A stretch of DNA of 64,000 nucleotides from an uncultured Aquimarina sp. (lineage in GTDB: Bacteria; Bacteroidota; Bacteroidia; Flavobacteriales; Flavobacteriaceae), in assembly GCA_947493035.1 (NCBI GenBank), contig CANLOW010000003.1:409193-473192 (forward strand), written 5' to 3'. A model generated the notes under the pieces. The model saw only the letters and a program-made list of their open reading frames with translations, was not told where the DNA came from and made no database searches. Below are positions 40,108 to 49,774 of the stretch, in pieces (position 1 is the stretch's first letter; the number at the start of each line of letters is the position of its first letter). Made by a program: the position numbers and the translations under genes.

Positions 40108-40133
40108 AAAGGTTGCCTTACGGCAGCCTTTTT
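40108..40133 (+). terminator. Terminator after nirD
   Basis: AAAGGTTGCC-TTAC-GGCAGCCTTTTT. Confidence 0.8.
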
Positions 40134-40219
40134 ACTTTCCACTTAACAAGGTTTTCTCTAAAATAAAACAAAGCTTTACCGCTAAAAGCCTTTAAACAAA
40201 AGATTCTTAAATTTGTATT

Positions 40220-40804
40220 ATGGATATGGAATTACTTAAAAAGACTTTTGTAGCTATAGATGCAGCAAATAGTAAAGACCCTAATAAAGAGATTATAGAT
40301 AATAAAGAATTACCAAAAGAACTTATCTATGGTCAACGCATGAGTGAAATGCTAGATATGTTCAAACCAAATGCAACCGATATTTTAAAAATTGCTGTAA
40401 GAGCTCAACATATTTGCCGATGGGAAAGCCCTCGCTCTAATTACCCAATGAATCGAAAAGGCTACCTTTTATGGCGTTCCGAATTAAAGAAGTTTCACGC
40501 AGTAAAAACAGGAGAAATCATGACCGAACTCGGTTATGACCATAAGTCGATAGAAGCTGTTAGTTTTTTACTTCAAAAAAAACAGTTAAAGCGTAATGAG
40601 GAAACTCAGTGCCTGGAAGATGTTGTATGCCTTGTTTTTTTAAAACATTACTATGAAGCTTTCCGTATTAAACATACGGATGAAAAAGTAATCGATATTG
40701 TACAAAAAACTTGGAAAAAAATGTCTAAAAAAGGTCATGCCGCAGCATTACAAATACAATATACAGAAAAAGGTCTTTCTTTAATTCAACAAGCACTCGC
40801 TTAA
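40220..40804 (+). CDS. DUF4202-like protein
   Basis: AIDAANSKDPN...LIYGQRMSEMLDMFKPNATDILKIAVRAQHICRWESPRSNYPMNRKGYLLWRSELKKFHA; directly upstream of the P-box kinase. Confidence 0.8.
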   Translation: MDMELLKKTFVAIDAANSKDPNKEIIDNKELPKELIYGQRMSEMLDMFKPNATDILKIAVRAQHICRWESPRSNYPMNRKGYLLWRSELKKFHAVKTGEIMTELGYDHKSIEAVSFLLQKKQLKRNEETQCLEDVVCLVFLKHYYEAFRIKHTDEKVIDIVQKTWKKMSKKGHAAALQIQYTEKGLSLIQQALA

Positions 40805-40807
40805 ACC

Positions 40808-42601
40808 ATGACAGAAACTTTAGATAAAAAGACATTTAACTCCATAAGAAAGATCTATATGATCGCTTTGGGATTAATTGCTTTCTTAGTACTTCTTAGC
40901 CAAATATTCATACAAGGCGCATTGTCTAGAAATGATTATGATGCAACTATCATCAATATTGCAGGTAGGCAACGTATGCTAAGTCAAAAAATTAGCAAAA
41001 CTATTTTACTTTGGAATTCTCCTTTAGAAATCACACGTGACAACAACAAAGAACTGGAAGAAGATACTAATCAATGGAAACAAGCTCACTTTTTACTAAA
41101 AAATAACCTTAAAAGTTTAGATCATTCACCAGGAAAAAGACAACTACAAGAGAAGTTCGAAAAAGTCGATATTCAAATCAATCGACTAGTAGATCTTTCT
41201 CAAAAGATTCAAGATAAGATTGGTTCAGACGAAGTCGAAACGAAGAAAAACATTAAAGAATTCTTACTTGCTGAACCTGAGTTTCTAAAAAACATGAACG
41301 ATTATGTTAATATTTATGAAACTTATGCTGAGGATAAAGTAGGCCAAATAAAAACTCTAGAGCTAACTACATTTGCTTTAGTCCTTTTTATATTAATAGC
41401 TGAAATATTCCTTCTCTTCAAACCTGCAGCTAGAAAAATGCAAAATACCTTGAAGCAGCTTATCAATAGTAATGAAAAGGCAGTTACTATGGCTAATCGA
41501 GCTAATTTAGCGGTAAAACAAAAGAACGAAACCTTAGAAGAATTACAACTACTTCAAAAAGCAATCAACCAAACGCTATTATTTGCACGTATTGATAAAA
41601 AAGGGGGTATTATCTCTGCAGGAAAACGCATGAATGATATGATTGCCAAACAGCCCAATCAAAATCATGTGATTTATGAAAACCTAGGACTATCAGAAAG
41701 TAACTTAAGAGAGCTTCAAGGGCTTATTGATTCAAAAAAAGGAAATATACTGAATCATGAATATGCTGTTTCCATAAAGAACAGTGATATAAAGTGGTTA
41801 GATATATCTGTTTTCCCGATAATCAAAAATGAAGGTGTTACTGAATACCTTATGGTATGTTTAGATATCTCGAAACGAAGAAAGGCTCAAGAAAATATTG
41901 AAGCTCTTAGAGAAGAAAAATTGAAAAACGAAACTGCTTTACAAAAATCTAAAGCAAGCCTTATCGTCGAAGCACAAGAAGAAGAAAGAAAGCGTATTGC
42001 TAAAGATATCCATGATAGTATTGGTCAAATGTTAACTGCTTTAAAATTCAATATAGAATCTTTAAACCTCAACAATACAGAATCGTTACCTGATAAAATA
42101 AATATTTTAAAAGAACAGACTCGAAATATAATCTTAGGAGTGCGTATGGCTACTTTTAACCTTACTCCTCCCGAATTATTAGATTATGGAATTGTAACTG
42201 CTATCAATAAAATGGTAACTCAACTAAATAAATTCAGCAAAGCTGAAATTATATTTTCTAATGATGCTTCGAAAGAGCTACGCTTTGACACATTAGTTGA
42301 AACAAATCTATATAGAGTTACTCAAGAAAGTATAAATAACGCCATAAAGTATTCTAAAGCTCCATATATCATAGTATCTATGAAGACTAGTGAAGAAATG
42401 TTGAGTATTACTGTTACTGACAATGGTAAGGGCTTTGACAAAAATAAAATAGCCAAAAAACCTAAAGGTGGTTCTGAAGGCGGTATGGGACTATTCTTTA
42501 TGAAAGAACGTATGGAATATATTAACGGCCGTATTTTTATTAATTCGCAACCTGGTAATGGTACCCGAGTAGTTATCAATATGCCTTTAATTAATATTTA
42601 A
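40808..42601 (+). CDS. NarX-like sensor histidine kinase (P-box sensor, PAS, HisKA_3, HATPase)
   Basis: ATIINIAGRQRMLSQKISKTILLW; RKRIAKDIHDSIGQMLTALKFNIESL; GMGLFFMKERMEYINGRIFINSQPGNGTRV. Confidence 0.92.
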   Translation: MTETLDKKTFNSIRKIYMIALGLIAFLVLLSQIFIQGALSRNDYDATIINIAGRQRMLSQKISKTILLWNSPLEITRDNNKELEEDTNQWKQAHFLLKNNLKSLDHSPGKRQLQEKFEKVDIQINRLVDLSQKIQDKIGSDEVETKKNIKEFLLAEPEFLKNMNDYVNIYETYAEDKVGQIKTLELTTFALVLFILIAEIFLLFKPAARKMQNTLKQLINSNEKAVTMANRANLAVKQKNETLEELQLLQKAINQTLLFARIDKKGGIISAGKRMNDMIAKQPNQNHVIYENLGLSESNLRELQGLIDSKKGNILNHEYAVSIKNSDIKWLDISVFPIIKNEGVTEYLMVCLDISKRRKAQENIEALREEKLKNETALQKSKASLIVEAQEEERKRIAKDIHDSIGQMLTALKFNIESLNLNNTESLPDKINILKEQTRNIILGVRMATFNLTPPELLDYGIVTAINKMVTQLNKFSKAEIIFSNDASKELRFDTLVETNLYRVTQESINNAIKYSKAPYIIVSMKTSEEMLSITVTDNGKGFDKNKIAKKPKGGSEGGMGLFFMKERMEYINGRIFINSQPGNGTRVVINMPLINI

Positions 42602-42605
42602 ATTA

Positions 42606-43781
42606 CTAAAACAAGATAACCTCAACGGAGTCATTTTTCTTTAGCTCCTCACTAAATTCAGGAAGATAGATATATGCATTCGCATCTATAAATGCTGAAA
42701 TCATAGCAGAACTTTGCTGATGCATTACTGTCACCTCTTTACCTTCAACAACTGCTTTTAAAAATTGAGCTCTAATTCCTTTTACCATATAATCATGAGA
42801 AATAGATAGATGCTTTCTGTTTAAATGAATATCGCTATATCCTATATACTTCTTAAGTAATGGAAGAACATACATGTAATAGCAAGTTAATGCCGAAGCT
42901 GGATTACCCGGTAATCCAAAAACAAAACTGTTATTGTTTTTACCAAAAAATAAGGGTTTACCTGGCTTTTGCTTGATTTTGTAGAATAATTCTTTTGTAC
43001 CTAGAGATTTCAAAGCTTTCCCAACAAAATCGTAATCACCAACAGAAATACCTCCACTAACTAAAACTACATCATTAACACTTAAAGCATTTTGTAAAGT
43101 TTTCTTAGTAGCTTCATAATTATCTTCTACCTTTAAAACAGTAATGTCTTTAATACCAAGTTTAAGAAGCTCTGATTTTAATAAAATAGAATTACTCTCA
43201 TATATTTTCCCATCTTGATAAGGAGTATTTATATCTATCAGTTCACTGCCTGTTACGACTATAGCAACCTTTGGTTTACTATATACCTTCACCTCATTTA
43301 CCCCTACACTAACTAAATAACTTAAGGCAGCTGGATTAAGATATGTCTTAGGCAATACTACTTCTTGTCCCACGGTACACTGTTCTCCTTTGGGTCTTAT
43401 GTTTTGTTCTATAATTGGCGATTCTTGTAAAGAAATTTTAGCATCATCAAGGCGATTGACTTTTTCTTGCATAACCACAGCATTAGCTGTTTTAGGGACT
43501 GAAGCCCCTGTAAAAATACGAATAGCCTCTCCTGGTTTCAATTCGTAACTATGCGAATCACCTGCTTTTATTTCTCCTTTAAGTATATACTTATCAATAT
43601 TCGGCAAGATATTTATAGCATATCCATCCATTGCAGATTGACGAAATGGCGGCATGTTTATCTTCGAAATAGCCGTTTCTGCTAAAACGTAACCTAAAGC
43701 TTCTGTAATTGGTATCGATATAACATCACCACACACAGCATTACCTTCAATAATTTGTAATGCCTCTCCTACTGATATCAT
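42606..43781 (-). CDS. moeA: Molybdopterin molybdenumtransferase
   Basis: PPFRQSAMDGYAI; GEAIRIFTGASVP; VVVTGSEL-like IVVTGSELID; VLVSGGISVGDYDFV; GLPGNPASALTCYYMYVLP. Confidence 0.95.
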   Translation of the reverse strand: MISVGEALQIIEGNAVCGDVISIPITEALGYVLAETAISKINMPPFRQSAMDGYAINILPNIDKYILKGEIKAGDSHSYELKPGEAIRIFTGASVPKTANAVVMQEKVNRLDDAKISLQESPIIEQNIRPKGEQCTVGQEVVLPKTYLNPAALSYLVSVGVNEVKVYSKPKVAIVVTGSELIDINTPYQDGKIYESNSILLKSELLKLGIKDITVLKVEDNYEATKKTLQNALSVNDVVLVSGGISVGDYDFVGKALKSLGTKELFYKIKQKPGKPLFFGKNNNSFVFGLPGNPASALTCYYMYVLPLLKKYIGYSDIHLNRKHLSISHDYMVKGIRAQFLKAVVEGKEVTVMHQQSSAMISAFIDANAYIYLPEFSEELKKNDSVEVILF

Positions 43782-43793
43782 CGGTTTATATCT

Positions 43794-44687
43794 TTATTGT
43801 TTTGATAAACAGTCTGCAAACTTTAACGCAAACTTCTCTGCTATTTCATTTACACGATCCACATAAAATGTTTTAGTATCAGATAAATTTTCACTGTTAA
43901 TATCTTCAATTTCTCGATAAAAATTAACGCGTAACTCATTCAAGTTTACATCGCAACCTATAGAGTGTAAAAGCTTTTCGTAGTTCTTCTTTATATTATT
44001 AATTGCCGTTTCAGCATTAATCTTTACTTTTTTCTGACGTAACAATTCAGTTTCTCTTTCTCTTCTCAGCTTTTCTTCTAACAACTTCTGTTTAGCAAGT
44101 TGTTGTTGAATACGTCGTTGTTCTTCTAATAACGTTTTTTGTTTATTTAATAGATCTTGTTTTTGTTGTTCTATCTCATTATTCTGAATTTGTCGCTCTC
44201 CGTAAGTGGAATAGTTATCATTGCTAGAAGAACGATTAGATGCTTCATAATCGTTATCATATTGATTGGATCTAGCGGCGGCTCTACTTTCCCCCTTAAA
44301 GTTCATTATATCGTCTACCGACATATTACTACATAGAGACAATGCATTCATCATTTGTTTAGCACTTTCCATAGCTCGTTTTGAATAAAATCTTGCTTCT
44401 TCCCATGAACTTTGATCTAAACATTTTTCTGCTGCTGAATACCCTTTATAAGCATAATCTGCTGCTTCGTTACATTCACAATCGATAGTTATAGATTCTA
44501 CTTCAGAGAAAGTTTCTAACGCTTTTTCCGACCATTCTTGAACGTGCTCCATATTGGTAGACTCGTATGCATTTTCAGTATGAGCTATACTATAACTTGC
44601 AGGACTGAAAGCATCATCACATGAAACTTGCGCTTGGACTTTTACGATTAAAATAAGGCTACTAAGTAGTAAAAATTGCTTGTACAT
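43794..44687 (-). CDS. Secreted hypothetical protein with coiled coil
   Basis: Signal peptide; QQKQDLLNKQKTLLEEQRRIQQQLAKQKLLEEKLRRERE coiled coil; 12 bp upstream of moeA. Confidence 0.65.
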   Translation of the reverse strand: MYKQFLLLSSLILIVKVQAQVSCDDAFSPASYSIAHTENAYESTNMEHVQEWSEKALETFSEVESITIDCECNEAADYAYKGYSAAEKCLDQSSWEEARFYSKRAMESAKQMMNALSLCSNMSVDDIMNFKGESRAAARSNQYDNDYEASNRSSSNDNYSTYGERQIQNNEIEQQKQDLLNKQKTLLEEQRRIQQQLAKQKLLEEKLRRERETELLRQKKVKINAETAINNIKKNYEKLLHSIGCDVNLNELRVNFYREIEDINSENLSDTKTFYVDRVNEIAEKFALKFADCLSKQ

Positions 44688-44833
44688 AGGGGATTTTTAA
44701 GTTTAGAGCACTCCAAATATAGAAGTATTACTTCACAAAAGCAATTCCTAGATTAGACAAACGACTCAAAAATATCGATATAAATCATGAAAGTATCCTA
44801 GGATGCTAACGACATTAATGTATATTTAATGAT

Positions 44834-45343
44834 ATGAATAAAGAAATAATCGCTGCCGTTAACTATAACTTAAACCAAGCTAACGAACTTTTAACACAAA
44901 TCGATGTAGAAACGTATGTCAACGAATCTGTTGGTCCTTTCTTTTCTAGTATAGGATCTCACCTTAGACATACTTTGGATTTCTTTAATTGCTTGATCGA
45001 CGGATTGGATGGAAATAAAATCGATTTAACCGCAAGAAAAAGAGATAATACCATTGCTACTAATATTGATGCAGCAAAAGACTTAATTCAAAACATACAA
45101 GAAACACTTTTTCGTTTTAAAGACATCAATACAAACTATCTTGTTCATGTCACAGATAATCTTGGACAAGGTAATACAGAGATTAACTATACATTAGAAA
45201 GTGTATTATCTCATGCTAATAGCCATATGATTCATCATTTCGCTATGATAGGATACATCCTTCATAGTTTAAACATTAATGTAAATATTGAAGGTTTTGG
45301 GTACAACGCCTCTACTCCTGAAGAACAAAGAAAAAGTAAGTAA
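44834..45343 (+). CDS. DinB-like protein
   Basis: NLNQANELLTQI...IGSHLRHTLDFFNCLIDG...SHANSHMIHHFAMIGYIL His pattern. Confidence 0.65.
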   Translation: MNKEIIAAVNYNLNQANELLTQIDVETYVNESVGPFFSSIGSHLRHTLDFFNCLIDGLDGNKIDLTARKRDNTIATNIDAAKDLIQNIQETLFRFKDINTNYLVHVTDNLGQGNTEINYTLESVLSHANSHMIHHFAMIGYILHSLNINVNIEGFGYNASTPEEQRKSK

Positions 45344-45477
45344 GCTTTATCTAAAACACACCTTATTAAACATTATTTAGGCGATAAACTAATTTTCATA
45401 AAAGGTCACATTTCACTATAACCTAAGGTCTGTTTAATATCATATTATAGCCTACCTTTGTATTCAAATTTTTTCTA

Positions 45478-46833
45478 GTGAATTTTTCTGATTTAAATTT
45501 AAATACACCTCTTCTAAACGCTTTAGATGATTTAGGGTTTAAAACTCCTACACCTATCCAAAAGGATTCATTTCCTGTGATCATGTCTGGGAAAGATGTA
45601 GTAGGTATCGCCCAAACAGGTACTGGTAAAACATTAGCCTATTCGTTACCCATCTTACGTATGTTACCCTATAGTGATAAACGCTTACCTCGTGTTTTGA
45701 TCATGGTCCCTACAAGAGAACTTGTAAATCAAGTAGTAGATGAAGTAGAAAAACTAGCTAAATACCAAAATCACAAAACCCTAGGTATTTATGGAGGAAC
45801 CAATATCAACACACAGAAAAAAGCCTTAGTAGAAGGTTGTGATATAATTGTTGCTACTCCTGGTCGATTATATGATTTAGCATTAGCAAAAGCTGTTAAT
45901 TTAAAAACGATTCAAAAACTTATCATTGATGAAGTAGATGTAATGCTTGATCTAGGCTTTAAGTTTCAAATAGAAAATATTATTGAATTACTGCCTGTAA
46001 AAAGGCAAAGTATCTTATTCTCTGCTACAATGACTGAAAAAGTTGAGAATATCATTAAAGATTCGTTTGTTAGTCCTATTACCATTTCGGTAGCCTTAAG
46101 CGGAACTCCACTTGCAAATATTACTCAGGAAGGATACCAGGTTCAAAATTTTTATACCAAATTAAATTTATTACAGCACCTACTGGAAGATAAAGAAACT
46201 TTTCATAAGGTTATTGTTTTTGGAAGTTATAAACGCATGGTCGATCGTATTTTCGAAGGAATCCAAATGCATTTCCATGAACAAATTGCTGTAATACATT
46301 CTAATAAAACACAAAACTATAGAGAACGAAGTATTAAACAATTTGAAGCAGGTGAAAAACGTATTCTTGTAGCCACTGACGTGATGGCACGTGGTATTGA
46401 TATAGAAAGTGTCAGTCACGTTATCAATATTGATACACCTACTTACCCCGAGAATTATATCCACAGGATTGGACGTACAGGGCGTGCCGAAAAAAAAGGG
46501 CATGCCATTGTTATGACTACGACGAAAGAAAGTTTGTTCCTGGAAGATATTGAAAAACTAATGCAAATGAAGGTAACTCAATTACCTTTCCCTACAGATG
46601 TTGAAATATCTACAGAACTAACTCCTGAAGAACGTCCTAAAATAAAGGAAATTGATACGACCCGTCGTAGAAAAGGAAGTAAAGGACCTGAAAAAGGAGC
46701 TTCTTTTCATGAAAAGAAAGACAAAAATAAAAAAGAAAATCTGGGAGGTAGTTACCGAAGAGAGATTGCGAAAAAATATAAAAAACCAAAAACTAAAGGA
46801 GATAAAAATTTTAACAAACGATTTAAGAAGTAA
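45478..46833 (+). CDS. DEAD-box RNA helicase
   Basis: AQTGTGKTLAYSLPIL; DEVDVMLDLGF (variant DEAD box DEVD); SATM; HRIGRTGRAEKKG; basic C-terminus; GTG start. Confidence 0.93.
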   Translation: MNFSDLNLNTPLLNALDDLGFKTPTPIQKDSFPVIMSGKDVVGIAQTGTGKTLAYSLPILRMLPYSDKRLPRVLIMVPTRELVNQVVDEVEKLAKYQNHKTLGIYGGTNINTQKKALVEGCDIIVATPGRLYDLALAKAVNLKTIQKLIIDEVDVMLDLGFKFQIENIIELLPVKRQSILFSATMTEKVENIIKDSFVSPITISVALSGTPLANITQEGYQVQNFYTKLNLLQHLLEDKETFHKVIVFGSYKRMVDRIFEGIQMHFHEQIAVIHSNKTQNYRERSIKQFEAGEKRILVATDVMARGIDIESVSHVINIDTPTYPENYIHRIGRTGRAEKKGHAIVMTTTKESLFLEDIEKLMQMKVTQLPFPTDVEISTELTPEERPKIKEIDTTRRRKGSKGPEKGASFHEKKDKNKKENLGGSYRREIAKKYKKPKTKGDKNFNKRFKK

Positions 46834-46955
46834 ATTATCCCAGGATAGGCTCTTAAAACAATTGTAATAATAAACTACTTTGAAGCAAACTATAGGTATA
46901 ATACCCTTTTGTAATACCATTAAAAGTCTCTTCTAAATCCTAATACTTTATTTTC

Positions 46956-47822
46956 ATGACAACAATAGAAAACACTTTTCTAAAAGTAACCATCAAAAAT
47001 TTAGGAGGGGAAATGATAAGCCTTTTCAATAAAGAAACCAATACTGAGATGTTATGGCAAGGAGACCCTACATTTTGGAACGGCCAAGCCCCTATCCTAT
47101 TTCCTACTGTCGGTAATTTAAAAAATAATGCCTATATCCATAACGGAAAAAAGTATAAATTAGGAAGACATGGTTTTGCTCGACGCAGTAATGAGTGGTT
47201 TATTGAAAAAGTAAGTGATTCTCAAATAACGGCTACCCTAGCGGCTACAAAAACTTCCTTAAAGGTTTACCCATTTCAGTTTGTATTAGAAGTAACTTAT
47301 ACTTTAGAAGGGAAAAGTCTAATTATTAATCATAAAGTTACCAATGTAAGTAATGAACCTCTTCCATTTTCTATAGGAGGACACACAGCCTATAATATTC
47401 TTGAAGCAGGAACAAATCATGAAGATTACTTTTTATCATTTTCTGAAAACGAAACGGATAAACGCTATTTTTTAAATAATGATGGTTTAATTACTGGGGA
47501 AACCAAAACGGTATTAGAAAATTCAGACAAACTACAAGTTACTGAAGATTTATTTGAAGAAGATGCATTAGTTTTTAAACATTTAAAATCTAAAACAATA
47601 GGTTTAAATGGTCCTGAAGGCAAACTTTTAGAAGTCTCATTTAACGACTTTCCATTTATAGGTATTTGGGCAGCCCCTAAGGCTCCTTTTATTTGTATCG
47701 AACCTTGGATTGGTCATGCCGACACAGTAGAAAGCACACAAAATTTATTTGATAAAGAAGGAAGTATTTCCTTAGCACCTTCTAATGAGTTTGAAGCTAG
47801 TTATCAAATTAATATTTTTTAA
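46956..47822 (+). CDS. Aldose 1-epimerase family protein
   Basis: FLKVTIKNLGGEMISLFNKETNTEMLWQGDPTFWNGQAPILFPTVG; GRHGFARRSNEW; GGHTAYN. Confidence 0.88.
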   Translation: MTTIENTFLKVTIKNLGGEMISLFNKETNTEMLWQGDPTFWNGQAPILFPTVGNLKNNAYIHNGKKYKLGRHGFARRSNEWFIEKVSDSQITATLAATKTSLKVYPFQFVLEVTYTLEGKSLIINHKVTNVSNEPLPFSIGGHTAYNILEAGTNHEDYFLSFSENETDKRYFLNNDGLITGETKTVLENSDKLQVTEDLFEEDALVFKHLKSKTIGLNGPEGKLLEVSFNDFPFIGIWAAPKAPFICIEPWIGHADTVESTQNLFDKEGSISLAPSNEFEASYQINIF

Positions 47823-47950
47823 GCATTAATAGCTATTTAACTATTATTAGAATCATTATTGCAAAAACTGGTTAAAACTTAGTTAATAGCTGATAGTACT
47901 CTTTATTTAATTCGTCATTTTGTAAATAGAATTTTTCATTATTGTGAACT

Positions 47951-49696
47951 GTGAGTAAAAACATCAATAAAAAATACAACCTAAGCAAAGCTTTTAAAGA
48001 AATCATTTGGCCTAGAAAAAAACTAGTTTTCATAGGTCTATTTTTGATCATCATTAGCAGACTATCCGGTTTGGTTTTACCAATGGCTAGTAAATATTTG
48101 ATTGATGATGTCATTGTTAAAAAAGACATCGAGATGCTTTGGTGGCTTATTGGTGGTGTTATTTTGGCTATTATTTTACAAGCAAGTACCTCTTTCTTAT
48201 TAACACGAATATTGAGTGTACAAGCGCAATACCTCATCCGTGAATTAAGAGTAAAAGTTCAAGAAAAAGTATTATCCCTACCTATTTCCTTTTTTGATAA
48301 TCAAAAATCCGGGGCTCTGGTATCTCGAATTATGAGCGATGTTGAAGGGGTTAGAAATTTAATAGGAACTGGATTGGTACAATTAATCGGAGGGTCCTTT
48401 GCCTCTATTGTCTCATTAATTTTATTGCTTCGTATCAGTGTTTCTATGACACTATTTGTTTTGATACCTGTTTCTATTTTTGGAATTATCGCATTAAAAG
48501 CATTTAAAAAGATTCGTCCTATTTTTAAGAAGCGAACCGTCATTAATGCTCAAGTTAAAGGGCGTTTGACAGAAACCTTAGCTGGTGTAAGAGTGATCAA
48601 AGGATTCAATGCTGAAAAACAAGAACAAAAAACATTCGAAAAAGGAACGCTAGATATCTTTGAAAACGTAAAAAAGAGTTTAACTGCAACGGCTTTAATG
48701 AGTAGTTCTTCTACCTTTCTCTTGGGTGTGGCAACTGCTGGCATTATGGGAATTGGCGGTTATTACATGATGAATGACATAATCTCTAGAGGAGATTTCC
48801 TATCATTTATTATGTTACTTGGTTTTATGGTAGCACCGATTTTACAAATGAGTAATATTGGAAGCCAAATTACTGAAGCATTTGCTGGGTTAGAGCGTAC
48901 TGAAGAATTAATGAATATTACTTCTGAAGATGATTTACCTGAACGTGCTACAGAATTAAATAAGATTGACGGTAATATAAAGTTCAAAAATGTGCGATTT
49001 GCATACGAAGAAGGTAAAGAAGTAATTCATAATATCAATCTAGAAGCTAAAAAAGGTACTGTAACCGCTTTAGTTGGTTCTTCTGGTTCAGGAAAATCGA
49101 CTATTGCTAGTTTAGCTGCTTCTTTCTTAAAACCTACCGAAGGTATTGTAAGTATCGATGAGCATGATATTAGTACACTAAAATTAAGTTCTTATCGAAA
49201 AAATTTAGGTGTGGTTCTTCAAGATGAATTCCTCTTTGAAGGAACTATACTTGAAAATATTATTTTCGGAAAACCTAATGCTTCTAAAGTAGCTATTGAA
49301 AAGGCGATAAAAGCAGCTTATGTTAGTGAGTTTACCGATCGCTTCGAAGATGGCCTAGAAACCTTAATCGGAGAACGTGGTGTAAAACTTTCCGGAGGAC
49401 AACGTCAACGTTTGGCTATTGCCCGAGCTATTTTAGCTGACCCTAAAATTCTAATCTTAGACGAGGCAACGTCTAACCTTGATACTGAAAGTGAATTAAT
49501 GATTCAAAAAAGTTTAGAGCATTTAATGGAAGGGCGTACTACCATTGTAATTGCACATAGACTTAGTACAATTCGCAAAGCAGATCAAATTTTGGTCATC
49601 GAAGAAGGAAATATAGTCGAACAAGGAAGTCATGATTCACTCCTTGATGCCAAAGGTCGCTACTTTGATTTGTATACATATCAGTCAAAAATATAA
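47951..49696 (+). CDS. ABC transporter, TM plus ATPase half-transporter
   Basis: GSSGSGKSTIASLAA; LSGGQRQRLAIARAILADPKILILDEATSNLD; six TM N-terminus. Confidence 0.95.
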   Translation: MSKNINKKYNLSKAFKEIIWPRKKLVFIGLFLIIISRLSGLVLPMASKYLIDDVIVKKDIEMLWWLIGGVILAIILQASTSFLLTRILSVQAQYLIRELRVKVQEKVLSLPISFFDNQKSGALVSRIMSDVEGVRNLIGTGLVQLIGGSFASIVSLILLLRISVSMTLFVLIPVSIFGIIALKAFKKIRPIFKKRTVINAQVKGRLTETLAGVRVIKGFNAEKQEQKTFEKGTLDIFENVKKSLTATALMSSSSTFLLGVATAGIMGIGGYYMMNDIISRGDFLSFIMLLGFMVAPILQMSNIGSQITEAFAGLERTEELMNITSEDDLPERATELNKIDGNIKFKNVRFAYEEGKEVIHNINLEAKKGTVTALVGSSGSGKSTIASLAASFLKPTEGIVSIDEHDISTLKLSSYRKNLGVVLQDEFLFEGTILENIIFGKPNASKVAIEKAIKAAYVSEFTDRFEDGLETLIGERGVKLSGGQRQRLAIARAILADPKILILDEATSNLDTESELMIQKSLEHLMEGRTTIVIAHRLSTIRKADQILVIEEGNIVEQGSHDSLLDAKGRYFDLYTYQSKI

Positions 49697-49774
49697 GTAG
49701 TTTTTAGAGTCTAAAGCATTAAGTCTTTTCTATAGAATCTTTGTACTTTGTAGTCTCACTCAATACTTTTACGA

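Noticed and set aside
45478-45480. Non-ATG starts at 45478 (GTG), 47951 (GTG) and 49775 (TTG) as unusual
   Set aside because: Alternative starts are common, and flanking protein similarity fits these starts; not noteworthy.
46180-46920. Minus-strand ORFs overlapping the DEAD helicase
   Set aside because: Shadow ORFs over a strongly supported helicase frame.
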